Assembly: GCF_029227915.1 (NCBI RefSeq)
Contig: NC_079889.1
Location: 2,048,001 to 2,108,000, forward strand
Origin: Hydractinia symbiolongicarpus
Taxonomy: Eukaryota; Cnidaria; Hydrozoa; Anthoathecata; Hydractiniidae
Direction of reading: 5' to 3'
Length of the DNA stretch: 60,000 nucleotides
Position numbers and translations under genes: made by a program. Every line of letters starts with the position of its first letter. The first letter of the stretch is position 1. The notes under the pieces were generated by a model. The model was not told the origin of the DNA and did no database searches. It worked only from the letters and a program-made list of their open reading frames with translations. Shown here one piece after another: positions 47,365-57,900 of this stretch.

Positions 47365-48000
47365 TTATGTAATGATATTTATTATTTCATTTTTATTATG
47401 AGTATCAATGTTTATGTCCCCCATCACAATGATGTTATCACAAAATGAGAGTGTTTTGTTTAGAATTTTCTCCAAATCTTCAAAGAAACTTTGAAGATTA
47501 GAATGACGTGGTGGACGATAAAGGGTGATAATAGTCCATTTTTTGTTTCTGATGTTTAGCTCAGAACATATAATTTCATTACTTGTAAGGTTAGCTATGT
47601 TTATTTGCTTACAAACCACTCCCTTTTTTACATACTCAATTAGCCCACCCCCATTTTTATTCCGATCTTTTCTAGATCTTAATTCATAATCATCAATAAT
47701 AAATTGACTATTTGGAAAAGTACTATCTAATTTTGTTTCAGATAATACAAAATAATCTGGAGCAAATTTCACAAAGATTTCCCTTAAGTCAATTATTTTT
47801 TTCCTTAAACTATTTATGTTCAAATATCCTATCAATAGATTGAAAGGATTTTTGATTCTAATATCACAGACATTTTTTAAAGAATTTTGTAAATTATATG
47901 TAGAATCATGTGATTGGTCAGTCTCAAATTGATCATTTAATTCCTTATTGCATTCAGAAGAAGTAACCCCATATGGATGTGTTACACCCTGGGAGCAGGA
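47365..48000 (-). pseudogene. LINE ORF2, AP-endonuclease part
   Basis: The frame from 47,835 to 47,365 contains NINSLRKK (block I Asn), LSETKLD (catalytic Glu33), TLYRPPR and VMGDINID, all typical of APE-type LINE endonucleases. The reading frame is open upstream of the first Met to about 48,000, close to the end of ORF1. It breaks off at 47,365. The continuation (CFASEQGTSIDVI, then the SDHH motif at the start of the RT frame) is in another frame, so a single indel near 47,365 separates the endonuclease from the RT. Confidence 0.88.
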
Positions 48001-48025
48001 TGCCGTAAGTTCAGTGCTTATCCTA

Positions 48026-49399
48026 TCAGAAATCAGTATCGTTCGTTTCTATAAAATCCAGACCTAAAAAATTATTTATATAAAATAAGAAATTATTAGC
48101 TAACAAAACTTTACCACTTTCCATTAGATGTAATCCATCTTTCCATAAATTAGATTCCATAATATTACTGTTGTCGATAAAAATATAGCCATATTTCTTT
48201 GCCTCGTTCTCAAGTATATGATTTAACGATTTGATAAACTCAAAATCAATACGAGTACAGATAATAACACTTGAAATAAAAACTTTTTCGACGCCATGAT
48301 CGATGTATACGCGTGATAGTTTGATTATTTTTTCTGCAATTTCATTAACTGATGATTTATTTCTCTTTATATCCAGCAAGTCGTTTGTTCCAACATGCAC
48401 AACTACTATTTCTGGATTCTCATCTACTAAGGTTGGTAGAGAGTAATGACCCAAATTTTTAATATTTGAACCAGGAAAAACTTTAAATCTTGCATCACCG
48501 TTTCTCAAATGATTATTGATCTCTCGAGTATTTATGCCTTTTGCGATGCTATCACTGATGATTCTAATCTTCTTTTTATTTTTACGGGTTTCAGATGATT
48601 TGATGTTATGTTGTAAAAGATCTCTTTCTGGAGAAAGGTTAATAACGGGATTTGGTCTTCTTATAGATTTATTTGGTTGTGGTGGTGCGTAACTTTGATT
48701 ATTCGTAAGTGGTTGTGCGTCATAGTGATTATTGTTGTTTTGTTCGTTCTGAAGTGTACTAAACCGATTTGAAAGACTGAATCTATTATTATATCGTTTC
48801 TCTATTTTTCCCGAGGGACCTTTCTTTACTTCGTTCCATTCATTGGTTTCTGATTTGTTTTTAATTTTTTCATGATTATTTTTGTTTATGTCTTGTAACA
48901 AAACGTCCCTCGACAAACTTTGAGATTCTTTCATCTCGTTTTTTAAAAAATCGTTTTCTTCCTTCAAGTGAACAACCAAATCATTTACCATATTTCTTCT
49001 TAATTTGCCGACTTCATACGAGACGTATTCTTTCAGGTCCGATACCATTTTAACTATTTCTTTTAAAACTTCAAAGTTTTTAACCTGTTGTAGTTCCTGA
49101 GCGAGAAGATCGAGGTGGTCTACTTTTTCATCTGGTTCTTGGATATCATCTTCCCCTTCTTCCCTATCAACACTCGTAATTTTGCCAGTAAAAATGTTTT
49201 TACTTATCCTATAGCTAGGTAATCCTCGTCTGTTTATGAGAAAAAGTTTATCAGTATCGCAAAGTCGTTGAACAGTATATTTTACCTTTTCTGGACTGAA
49301 TTCTTTCGACTCAACAATAATACTGTCCATATCTGCACGTTTCTTTCTTCCATAAATATTTTTAATAGATTGCAAAACGCTTTCTTCTAATACTTCCAT
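48026..49399 (-). CDS. LINE ORF1 protein with SGNH/GDSL-esterase domain (457 aa)
   Basis: The intact 457-aa frame is the first ORF of the LINE. Residues 1-66 are compact and charged, resembling a small DNA/RNA-binding fold. Residues about 95-190 are helix-rich and coiled-coil-like, and 190-260 are Asn-rich and disordered. Residues 277-447 carry SGNH-hydrolase blocks: ISDSIAKG (nucleophile Ser284), PGSNIKNL (Gly310), HVGTND (337-340, block III) and KDGLHLMESG (Asp421/His424, block V). An esterase domain in ORF1 is known in CR1 and related LINEs and is thought to help with membrane or lipid interaction. All four blocks are present, so the domain may be active. Confidence 0.9.
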   Translation of the reverse strand: MEVLEESVLQSIKNIYGRKKRADMDSIIVESKEFSPEKVKYTVQRLCDTDKLFLINRRGLPSYRISKNIFTGKITSVDREEGEDDIQEPDEKVDHLDLLAQELQQVKNFEVLKEIVKMVSDLKEYVSYEVGKLRRNMVNDLVVHLKEENDFLKNEMKESQSLSRDVLLQDINKNNHEKIKNKSETNEWNEVKKGPSGKIEKRYNNRFSLSNRFSTLQNEQNNNNHYDAQPLTNNQSYAPPQPNKSIRRPNPVINLSPERDLLQHNIKSSETRKNKKKIRIISDSIAKGINTREINNHLRNGDARFKVFPGSNIKNLGHYSLPTLVDENPEIVVVHVGTNDLLDIKRNKSSVNEIAEKIIKLSRVYIDHGVEKVFISSVIICTRIDFEFIKSLNHILENEAKKYGYIFIDNSNIMESNLWKDGLHLMESGKVLLANNFLFYINNFLGLDFIETNDTDF

Positions 49400-49842
49400 A
49401 TCCTCGGTGTAATTTACTAAGATTGTTGCGGAAACAATTCGTAAGCTTTGCTCATTTATTTTAATATAAAAAGGGAAAATATAAATTTTAAAGGCGGTAA
49501 TAAGTATCAGGTTTGACAGGAAGCAGGATGTAAGGTAACTCCCCCTAAATGGGTTACTAAATTTTAACCAACAAATTTTTACCCTTTTCTGTGAAACTCA
49601 GGATTCTTATTTTATTAAAGGGAGCGATACAAACAGGGCGGCAGTGTAGGAGGCTAGTGCATAAGTACTGCGGGTCACAACGTAATTTCCTTCAGTCACT
49701 TTCGCCTAATTTAAATGTTCCACGGCATGATCTTCTTTGGCGCTACATTTTTATTAAGCGAATCACATAATAAGCAGAACATGGATAGGCGTTAGGCACT
49801 TCGCGCGTAATAATATTCCACTTGTACACAAACCACATGCCT

Positions 49843-50053
49843 TCCTTCAATGCACAGTGTAACTTAACGTGTGAAACATTTAGTGAAAAGAACACGTCTC
49901 AACTAAAGGAAAGGAATAACTTTAATTTATTTACAATGGAGCGGAAAAATCTTGTCTCGTTGTGAATAAATTTAAGTTATTCTAATCATTCAGTTGGGAC
50001 ATATTCTTTTCATTAAATGTTTGGCACGTTAAGTTACACTGTGCATTGAAGGA
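49843..50053. repeat. 50-bp inverted duplication, copy 2 only
   Basis: The arms are 49,843-49,892 and 50,004-50,053. They are reverse complements with about three mismatches (core TTCAATGCACAGTGTAACTT). Copy 1 has only the right arm (about 12,308-12,360), so the left arm and its flank are an inverted insertion in copy 2. Confidence 0.88.
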
Positions 50054-50482
50054 ATTGTTTTAGTTTTTTTTAAAAAAAAATTAACAAATTGCAAAATAAA
50101 ATTATGCAAGACTCCTACCTTTTTTAATTTTCTTGTTGCCAATGCGTTGTCCCAGTCGTAGTTTCCGTTGAGATTAATACCACATTGACCATCCACTGTT
50201 GCTTGTGTCACAGAGAAGAATTATCCAACTTATGATTTTGGAGATACATGAGAGATACTGAAACTAACTGGCAGATTATTGACTTTGGTTAGATAGATGC
50301 GAAGACTCATTACATTTGCCGATGATTTTGCTTTTACCGAGACTATTTTGTAGATTTGAGTAGTTTTAGAGACGTGAGAACTCATTACAGATACAGACTA
50401 TTAAGCATTCACTGAGATTAATTGTACATTTGATATTGATTTGACTAGTTCTATGCGAAGACTTATTAGACTCATTGTGTTA

Positions 50483-50567
50483 CCTGTTGTGGGCTTGAAC
50501 CACCGAAGCATCGAATTAGAGATTGACTTGTTTAACGTGCAACGCGCTATCCAACTGCGCCACTGAT
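50483..50567 (-). pseudogene. tRNA-like relic a (copy 2)
   Basis: Counterpart of 12,826-12,910 with additional substitutions. The B box is degraded (GGTTCAAGCCC on the minus strand). Confidence 0.6.
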
Positions 50568-50659
50568 TCATAGGAACTACAGTGAATGAATTCATATCTT
50601 TTGTCGCTTTTTCCGCTTACCGCTTTTTCAAGCAATATGTTTGGTTCGATATGATCCAA

Positions 50660-50735
50660 CTTCGGGTTTGAACCACAGCAGTGGGAGCAGGATGATCCAA
50701 CGCAACTACGCGCTAACCAACTGAACCATTCGTAC
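50660..50735 (-). pseudogene. tRNA-like relic b (copy 2)
   Basis: Counterpart of 13,003-13,078. The A-box- and B-box-like segments are kept, and the anticodon arm is not formed. Confidence 0.62.
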
Positions 50736-50930
50736 ACAAAGATAAGAACAAATATTTTAGGTTAATAACATTTTAAATATGGTTAAATTGTTGGACATTG
50801 GCCGAGTATAATTTTTTTAAATTTTTTTGTTGCATAATTTTGCAAAAGGTAAATTATTTCGTAAGTTTAGTTCGGAGAATCTTTGAATTTTCAGTTTTTT
50901 AAAAAAAGAATTATGCATGTTGCAGAACTT

Positions 50931-50995
50931 AAACCAGGTAGGGTTCGAACCCACATCGGAGATATCTCCTGCTCTACCAATTGAGCTACTGGTTT
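50931..50995 (-). pseudogene. tRNA-like relic c (copy 2)
   Basis: 65 nt with a closed AAACCAG/CTGGTTT acceptor stem, consensus-like A box and perfect B box GGTTCGAACCC. The central palindrome GGAGATATCTCC stands in place of an anticodon arm, as in copy 1. Confidence 0.65.
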
Positions 50996-51032
50996 CTCTT
51001 TAAGATGCCAACAGCTATCAAGTAAATCACAA

Positions 51033-52770
51033 TAAAAACATACTGTTCTCTATGACAGAACGAGAGCATAACAGTGTCGCTTTATAATCCTGCTAAAGGT
51101 TTCTTCGGCAAAGCGCGAGCAACAATGATTTATATATGCAGTGTCCAGTTATTTCCAATTCTTTGAATTACTCTTACCATCTCACGCACATAAAACACCT
51201 CACCAGCTCTTATTTACATACAGACTACACAGGATCGCAAAATAATAATCGGTAGATTAACAATATTTAGTTTAATATTTGAATCGGATTTTATCAAGCA
51301 GTACATCGCGCGGCCTGACATCTGCAGAACCTTTTTTATGAATCAAATTTGATTCTTTGAGTCAAACACATTGCGGCAATGCAAAGTCAATCGTAAGAAC
51401 AGATCAACAATAAGTACTCTTGTCATACATTTCGATACATTTTGCACCAACTAAAACCAAATATAAAATCAACTAAACAGTTATACATCGAACTTCGTAC
51501 AGCATAAATCCACAGATTAAAAAAAAACAAAAAAATAACGAGCATCAAGATACATTGAGTTACCGCAACATTATGCTTTGAATTTAAATTTTAATGGCTA
51601 CAACACGCGATCTAAATCCATCTTTAGTATTTAGGCTTTGTTTCATGTCATTGATGTGTAACGCTTTCAATATCAATAACGATGTTAATAAATGCGGAAA
51701 AGAACACTGACGTCAGTCATTTTAAAATCGGCTTCATAAGCCGCGAAGAGAGCTATCACGGACTACTTCACTGGACTACTTTTTCGTCGGTATCCTCTGA
51801 TTCGGCAAAATAAATGATAGCTACTTTGTATCATGGAAAATTAATATGACATCAACAGATAACTTTAGTGATGGCAATGTAACGTTTAAATTCCTTCACA
51901 AGGCACCTTACGCTTTTCCACAGTATGGTATAAAAATCAATGTCTTTTTTTCCGCTTCTGTAACTTTTGAATTGATTGTTTTCTTTGTCATAGGCACGGA
52001 CGGTGGTTATTGTTACTTTTGCAGTAACAACGTTAGAAAGCCGTTATGTAAATATTTCTAGTTGCTGCATGCTCTATAAATTCAATGTACAAACCAAAAA
52101 AGATAAGACTGATTTCTTACAGTTGTAGTTGGCTAAAGAGTGGAAATTCATAGTTAATCTTAAGGAATAGCTTATCGTGTAATTCTCATATTAAAGAACG
52201 CAACCAACTGGTTGCGTTTTTTCTTTAATATCAAACTTCAGGGATTTTAAATAACTGTTAATGTCAATAAAATATTTTATGATAATTATTTCATACACCT
52301 TTTTTGTTGATGTCCCGCAGGACGTCATCCAAGTATCGGGAGAGCAAGGCTGCATCACCTTTCACGGTGGAATCAGACTTATCCAGCAACTGTTTGCGAG
52401 ATGTGATAGACTGCCAATTACCATCGAAATATCCTTCATTAGTTTGTAACATGACATTCAAACTGAATAAGGTTGGTAACTTTTTATGGGTTTCTCTGTC
52501 CACTATGTACAATTCCCTACAGCTTCTGCGAAGGAATAATTATGGCCTAACTTTACTAATAGCAACCGTTGCCATTTTCTTTTATTCATTCAGCTTTTAA
52601 CTACTTTACCTGTTTCTAACGCATATAAATTCATACGTGCCACTTTTGGAGCTTAACAATACCAAATATAACAAAAACGAAAGTAGAATAATAGCGAAAC
52701 GTACGCTGTACTCTTGAAATCGTCAACTTCACAGACTTAGGATTTAGGAATGAGATGCTACTTTAGTCAA
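51033..52770. other. Copy-2-specific 1.7-kb segment
   Basis: Absent from copy 1, where the flanks meet at about 13,375. It contains a terminator-like inverted repeat at about 52,190-52,227 (AACGCAACC...GGTTGCGTT). It also has overlapping short frames on both strands near 51,846-52,061 and 52,291-52,600. No mobile-element protein is recognised. CAA/TTGTGCACTT-like sequence at both edges suggests a microhomology deletion in copy 1 rather than a clean insertion. Confidence 0.65.
52291..52512 (-). CDS. Unrecognised 73-codon frame in the copy-2-specific segment
   Basis: An uninterrupted minus-strand frame of mixed, soluble-looking composition, including the stretch LLSRYLDDVLRDINKKG. It is less AT-biased than its surroundings. 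The first codon listed is not necessarily ATG. It has no counterpart in copy 1 and is not recognised. It could be a captured exon fragment or chance. Confidence 0.2.
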   Translation of the reverse strand: MYIVDRETHKKLPTLFSLNVMLQTNEGYFDGNWQSITSRKQLLDKSDSTVKGDAALLSRYLDDVLRDINKKGV

Positions 52771-54910
52771 CTTTGTGCACTTTTATATGTCTCAAATAAA
52801 AATGCAAGGGAAAAAGGTCAAGCAAAAAAATAACGATGATTTAGTAAGACGTAGTGCAAAGTTTTTCTTAAAAAAAATATATATATTAATGATATTTAAG
52901 TTACTAATGAATAATGATTCTGGGTTGGCGTAACGCTGTCGTAAGCATAGCCCTTCTTGGACTGGTCCCTGTGATTCTTTACCCGTTCCTTTCATAAAAG
53001 CAGCACCTTAGGCGAGGTTGTACTTCAAGGGGCTACAAAGATTGTAGTGACTCCACTTTCGAAACATGTTATCGAAACTATTAAAGGTGTGAATTTCTTC
53101 AAGGCTGTTCTTTTACTTAAAGAATGTTTTCATTGAACGGAACGGACAGAATCAGATAGGTTTTTGAGCATGCGTACTGAAAATGGTTACATCACGAGTT
53201 GAACATTTTCCTTTCCGTTCCGTTCCTGGGAAAGTAGAAAGTTTTTGCTTCGACTTTTTGCGTTGTTTGCGGAACGACAGGTTGAATATTAGTTGACAAA
53301 TCAGATTATTTTATTTCGTTAAGAAGTGCGCAAAGTGTGTTTACTTTCTATTCTAAAAAAGGCGCAGTAAAATATGCATAAACTGGAAAGTGCCAGGAAA
53401 AAATTTCTGATTTGACTATGATTTGACTAGTTTAGTTATATTGTAGAAGAACTACTTTGTTCATCATTAACATACTGCCCTTGATTCGATCCGCGGTCCC
53501 CAGAGCTGGGAGCCGCAGACGAACACTACACTACGTACGGCAATATGTTAGCGATGAACTCAGATAGTTTATCCGGATGGTGTGTAAACATAGGTGAATA
53601 TTTATCATAGCACATCCGTATTTCATTCTTAACAGAGAATGCTTCACACCGATCAGACCTCTGATCATGATGGGCGAGTATAATGCGCATTATACTTTCG
53701 CGTACTTTTCTTTTCACTTCTTCGCAGCAATGGATGATCAGGAACAAAAAACAATTCATTATGGTGATAATTGGTATTCTCGCCTCATTGGCTTGACAAA
53801 GTACATATACAATATTCTTACCTCATTGGCTTGGCAAAGTACAAATACAATATTCTCGCCTCGTTGGCCTGAAGAACATCAAACACTGTTAGCAAAAGCT
53901 TGCGATGCGAAGGCCAACTGACGATCGAGGAAGAATCTTGCGAGAATCGCCTTAAATACTAACTCGCTGCACATGTGCGGTCAGACCCGCAAAACTTTGC
54001 TGTACAGAATCCGAAAAAAACTCAGCTTCCACCAATCTGTGATAGTGGAAACTTCGCATCTAATTAATGCTTAGAAAATGTAGCTAGCTACCTAATTCAA
54101 TACTTGAAAGTTTATGTTAGAAAAACGTGACTGGCAAACAAGGTGAATACTTGTATCGAACAAATAATTATATTTCATAAAATATATAAGTAAAAAACAA
54201 GTTTAAAAATCAGCAAAAGCTTTTCGCTATATCATCATCATCAGTGCTACATGATGATATTATGTAAAATATATTGATGGATTCGCAAAATTAAAAAAAT
54301 GTTGATACCAAATGAGTACAACGTTTCTGTTACTTTTAGTGGATGCCCTGCATGATATTTGAAATGATATAAGAAGTTTTTTCTAGATAATTTTAAATTT
54401 TTTTACTACCTGTACTTCTACTTTTGTGTGAGTCATTAAAGAAAAAAATGAAAAGCCGTTTTGAAACGCGTTAAAATGAAAAGTGCTAAGATGTGGAAGT
54501 TATGCAAACTAAATTTAGTATAGATAAAATTTTCACTAGGGCCACCAAGATTGTGGCAACTAATAAAAATTTTCTGGTCAATAAACCCTCACCTTGTTTT
54601 TTGCTTTAAAAGAGAATACGAGAAAATGGAAGCTACGGTCTTTAACAGAAGATCTGAGTTGTCTGTTTGAGTTAATCAGGCGTTAGTATATTTAATATTT
54701 TCGTTGAAGTGAAAATCTAATAAAGACATTCAGTTGTGACATGAAACAATAATAAACATTTTCTGAATCGTTTGAGAACAAAGCAGTAGTAAATTTGGAG
54801 TATCCTACTTGATTGAGCATGAAGAACCTAATGTTTTTCTATGAAGAGAAGCTGTTCTTGTAGCTCTGTGAGACAGTTGATGTAACACATCTGTTTATCA
54901 GACTTATAAA
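52771..54910. other. Intergenic (copy 2), including about 490 bp not in copy 1
   Basis: Aligned with about 13,380-14,992. The minus frame 53,526-53,759 matches 14,140-14,373. The plus frame starting within 53,667-53,921 gains length here through a local duplication of about 50 bp (about 53,770-53,870). The bases 54,417-54,908 have no counterpart in copy 1. No gene is recognised. Confidence 0.45.
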
Positions 54911-54985
54911 GGCTCCTGTGGTCTAAGGGATGATTCTTATTACAAAGTGTGATAAGAGATTTAGGTTCAAATCCTGGCAGGAGTG
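54911..54985 (+). pseudogene. tRNA-Pro-like relic (copy 2)
   Basis: GGCTCCTGTGGTCTAAGG start with a T arm AGGTTCAAATCCTGGC and CTCCTG/CAGGAG closure. It is slightly closer to a functional tRNA-Pro than the copy-1 version, but the anticodon loop is still degenerate. Confidence 0.7.
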
Positions 54986-57900
54986 ACTGCGCATAAATGT
55001 GTATGTTACAAGTACTTTTCATGTTTATTAGCAACTAAAATCTGAAGAATATAAATAGGGCAATTTATAGTTAAAAAAATAAGGAAGTCGGTGTCATATA
55101 ACCTCGTTATTTAATTTATAATTTGTTAAATGTTTTATAACATAGAAGTAAGAATCTTTTTCACTTCACAGTGAAACTCTTGACAAAATGTCTCTGGATT
55201 AAACCACGTTACGTTTTTTTATACTTTAATAATTGACGCGCTTTCAAGCATAAACGACCATGGATGAAAGTGAAAGAGTCAAATCAGGTAAAATAAGAAA
55301 CAACTAAAAACTGCAGGATAACCGAAACGGTTAGGTTTCTTATTTGAAGCGTGTATCAGAGATTAAACACAAAATGAAAACATCAAACTCAACCAGGAGC
55401 GCGAGAATTCTTTTCCATAATGGGTCTTTGTTAAATTTACTTAAAATAGAGAAATACTTTATTTGATAATGGTTGCTATCATTTCATGCTGGAGAACTTT
55501 TATGATTTATTACTAACAGAAACTCCAATTGACTCAACCGCAGCAGCCATAAATAAGAACCTAAAGTACAATAACTCTGGTAAAACACATTTAAAAGAAG
55601 GGTCTCAATTGGTCATTTTTATAAATGGTATGGTTTGGTTTGTCATTAAATGTTCAACTCATGTCCAATAGGTGGGTTTACTCCCCACATTATGCCATCG
55701 TTTAGTTGATGAAAATCACAAAGATTTCTGCAACTTAAATAGCAGCCTTTCTTTTCTTTCTAGAAACAACTGACAAGGAGACTTATAAGTTACACAAATT
55801 TTTAAATTCACACAAAATTTTCCAAAAAAAAATATTTTTTTGGCATGCTAGATACCAGATATAGCAAGTATGACACTGGCCATTTGTCCTTGAAACATTT
55901 GTATACACTTAATTTTGTGGCTGGCTACATCTTCCATAGTTCATGCTTAGAAGTCTAATAGTCAGTTAGTGTAAAGTGCTGAAAGAACATCAGTACAAAA
56001 CTTTTTTAAACACCCTCAATTCTCTAACGCCTCGCCAACAAAGATCAATTTTGTTTTTTTCGCTTGCCACTTTACGGTTAAAAATTACCCCAAATAAGAG
56101 TGATTGTCATCAGGCTGGAACAGGGCAATCACGGAGCTGTCCTGTCAGAATATCATAAACGTAGAAAATCCTGGGGACAAAGTTGCAAAAAAGCCGTCAC
56201 TTCTCCGGATACTACTTTGCGTGAAAGACAGACCGACAACAAGCATTATAAATAGAAAATAATAGAGACTTAAGCCACAAGTAACCGTGTGACCTGCCGT
56301 TGAAAACCTTGTAGAGGGCTTAATGAGAGCGGCAAACTGTGCCAGACATTCAGGCTTTAGTACAGGCATGCAGTACGTCGTAAATTGAGTAAAGCGCACG
56401 CAACATTAAAGTGTTTCGGGTCTCATACATTATTTTGGAAACTAACTTTGCTGCAACGTTAGCTGAAATAACAACCGAGTTTACAAACCCTTGTTATTCC
56501 GTCATATATGAAACAATCGGTCAATATTATTTTATTTAACATGATAGATTTCTGTGAAAGTTGAAAAATTATATCATGCACATCTGTATAGGCATAATAC
56601 CCTTTTCAAAAAAACTCATCCAGTGAAAAAAATCAGCCCACAAGTTTTTGAACGTTTTAGTGATAAAACGAGAATGTAGCTTAATGGCCACCTGGAAAAA
56701 GAATTAAATTTCGTATTTTCATTATCTTATAGACAATCTAACTTACTTTATAAAAAAAACAATTTATAAAAAAGCTGTGTCTGAACTATCACAGTATCCT
56801 TAATTTTAGTTTATCAATTAAAAAAATTAAATTAGTTAGAGTAATAAATTAATTTAAAAAATTGCGGAAATATCACACAGACAAACGACTGCTATTATTA
56901 TATAGAGACTACTTCTTAGCCCCGTAAAAGAACCCACCAGTCCCTCGCTTCTCAAGATTTCCGCCTGTCGTACAAATTTCCTTCATCAGCATTTCGTGTT
57001 ATTAGCCTGGCAGCACAAAGAAATAACATTTCTCTGCGTGGGTCCGAAGTAAAGCCGTAGTACAACTTTTGTAAACAAAGAGTTTCCAGACAGCTTCTCT
57101 TTGCTAACTGGCTGGTATGTCTTGCACGGTAGATAAGAAAAGAGCTATAAGAAATTCTTAAGAGGAACTTTGAGAAGTTTTATCCATTTATTTAGCTTAA
57201 AAAACTAAAAAAAAGTCTTTCCAATCACGACTTTTACCAACTTATGTCTGGTGGCCAAAAATCTGAATCAAAAATTTAAATATTTATTGCACAATATTCT
57301 TTCCGCAACATCCGCAATGTGAGAATCATTTTTGATGAAAATATTCACAATTAATCTATGAAAAATATGCTTACCGAGTGTTCTCAACCAACGCAACAAG
57401 TGTAACACAAAAACACGGTATAATACGGTTGAGTAAAATTCGGTAGTAAACCATTTCAACAAATTAAAAACATTGGTTCAGTTGCAAGACGGTACGTGAT
57501 GAAAGCTTTTGTTAAAATAAGATGGGTCACATTCTTTTGAATGATTAAGTACTCACAGAAAATATTCACGTATCGTTTTATTAAATTAATTAACATTTGT
57601 CTGTCTCACGGGACGCTTATCGTCAAAACAATACACAACGTCAAAAGAAGAAAGATGTTTTTAAAGCTGGTTTTATAGTCTTTTCTGTAGAAAATAAAAT
57701 TGTAAAATAAAATGTAAAATGTTAATAATAAAAGACCCTCACGGGGCTTGAAAGCTCACGTTTCGTAACTAAGGACAGAAAATTTTACCCGTAATCTTAC
57801 CACATTAAAAAAATCTTCAGGCACGAATCTAAGATCAGCCTAAAAAAATTCTTATATTGAAACTTTCTCAGACTATATGTTTACACGACTAAGAAAAGAT

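Larger units (their letters stand above)
44764..49434 (-). mobile_element. Near full-length CR1/L2-like LINE with SGNH-esterase ORF1
   Basis: About 4.67 kb, flanked by GTTGC at 44,759-44,763 and 49,435-49,439. The matching empty site in copy 1 is a single GTTGC at 11,853-11,857. The 3' end (low coordinate) is an (AAG)n microsatellite tail, seen as TTCTTCTTCTTCTTC on the + strand. The order on the minus strand is ORF1, endonuclease, RT. One frameshift (near 47,365) and one nonsense codon (45,332-45,334) interrupt ORF2. The 5' UTR is only about 35 nt. Confidence 0.93.
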
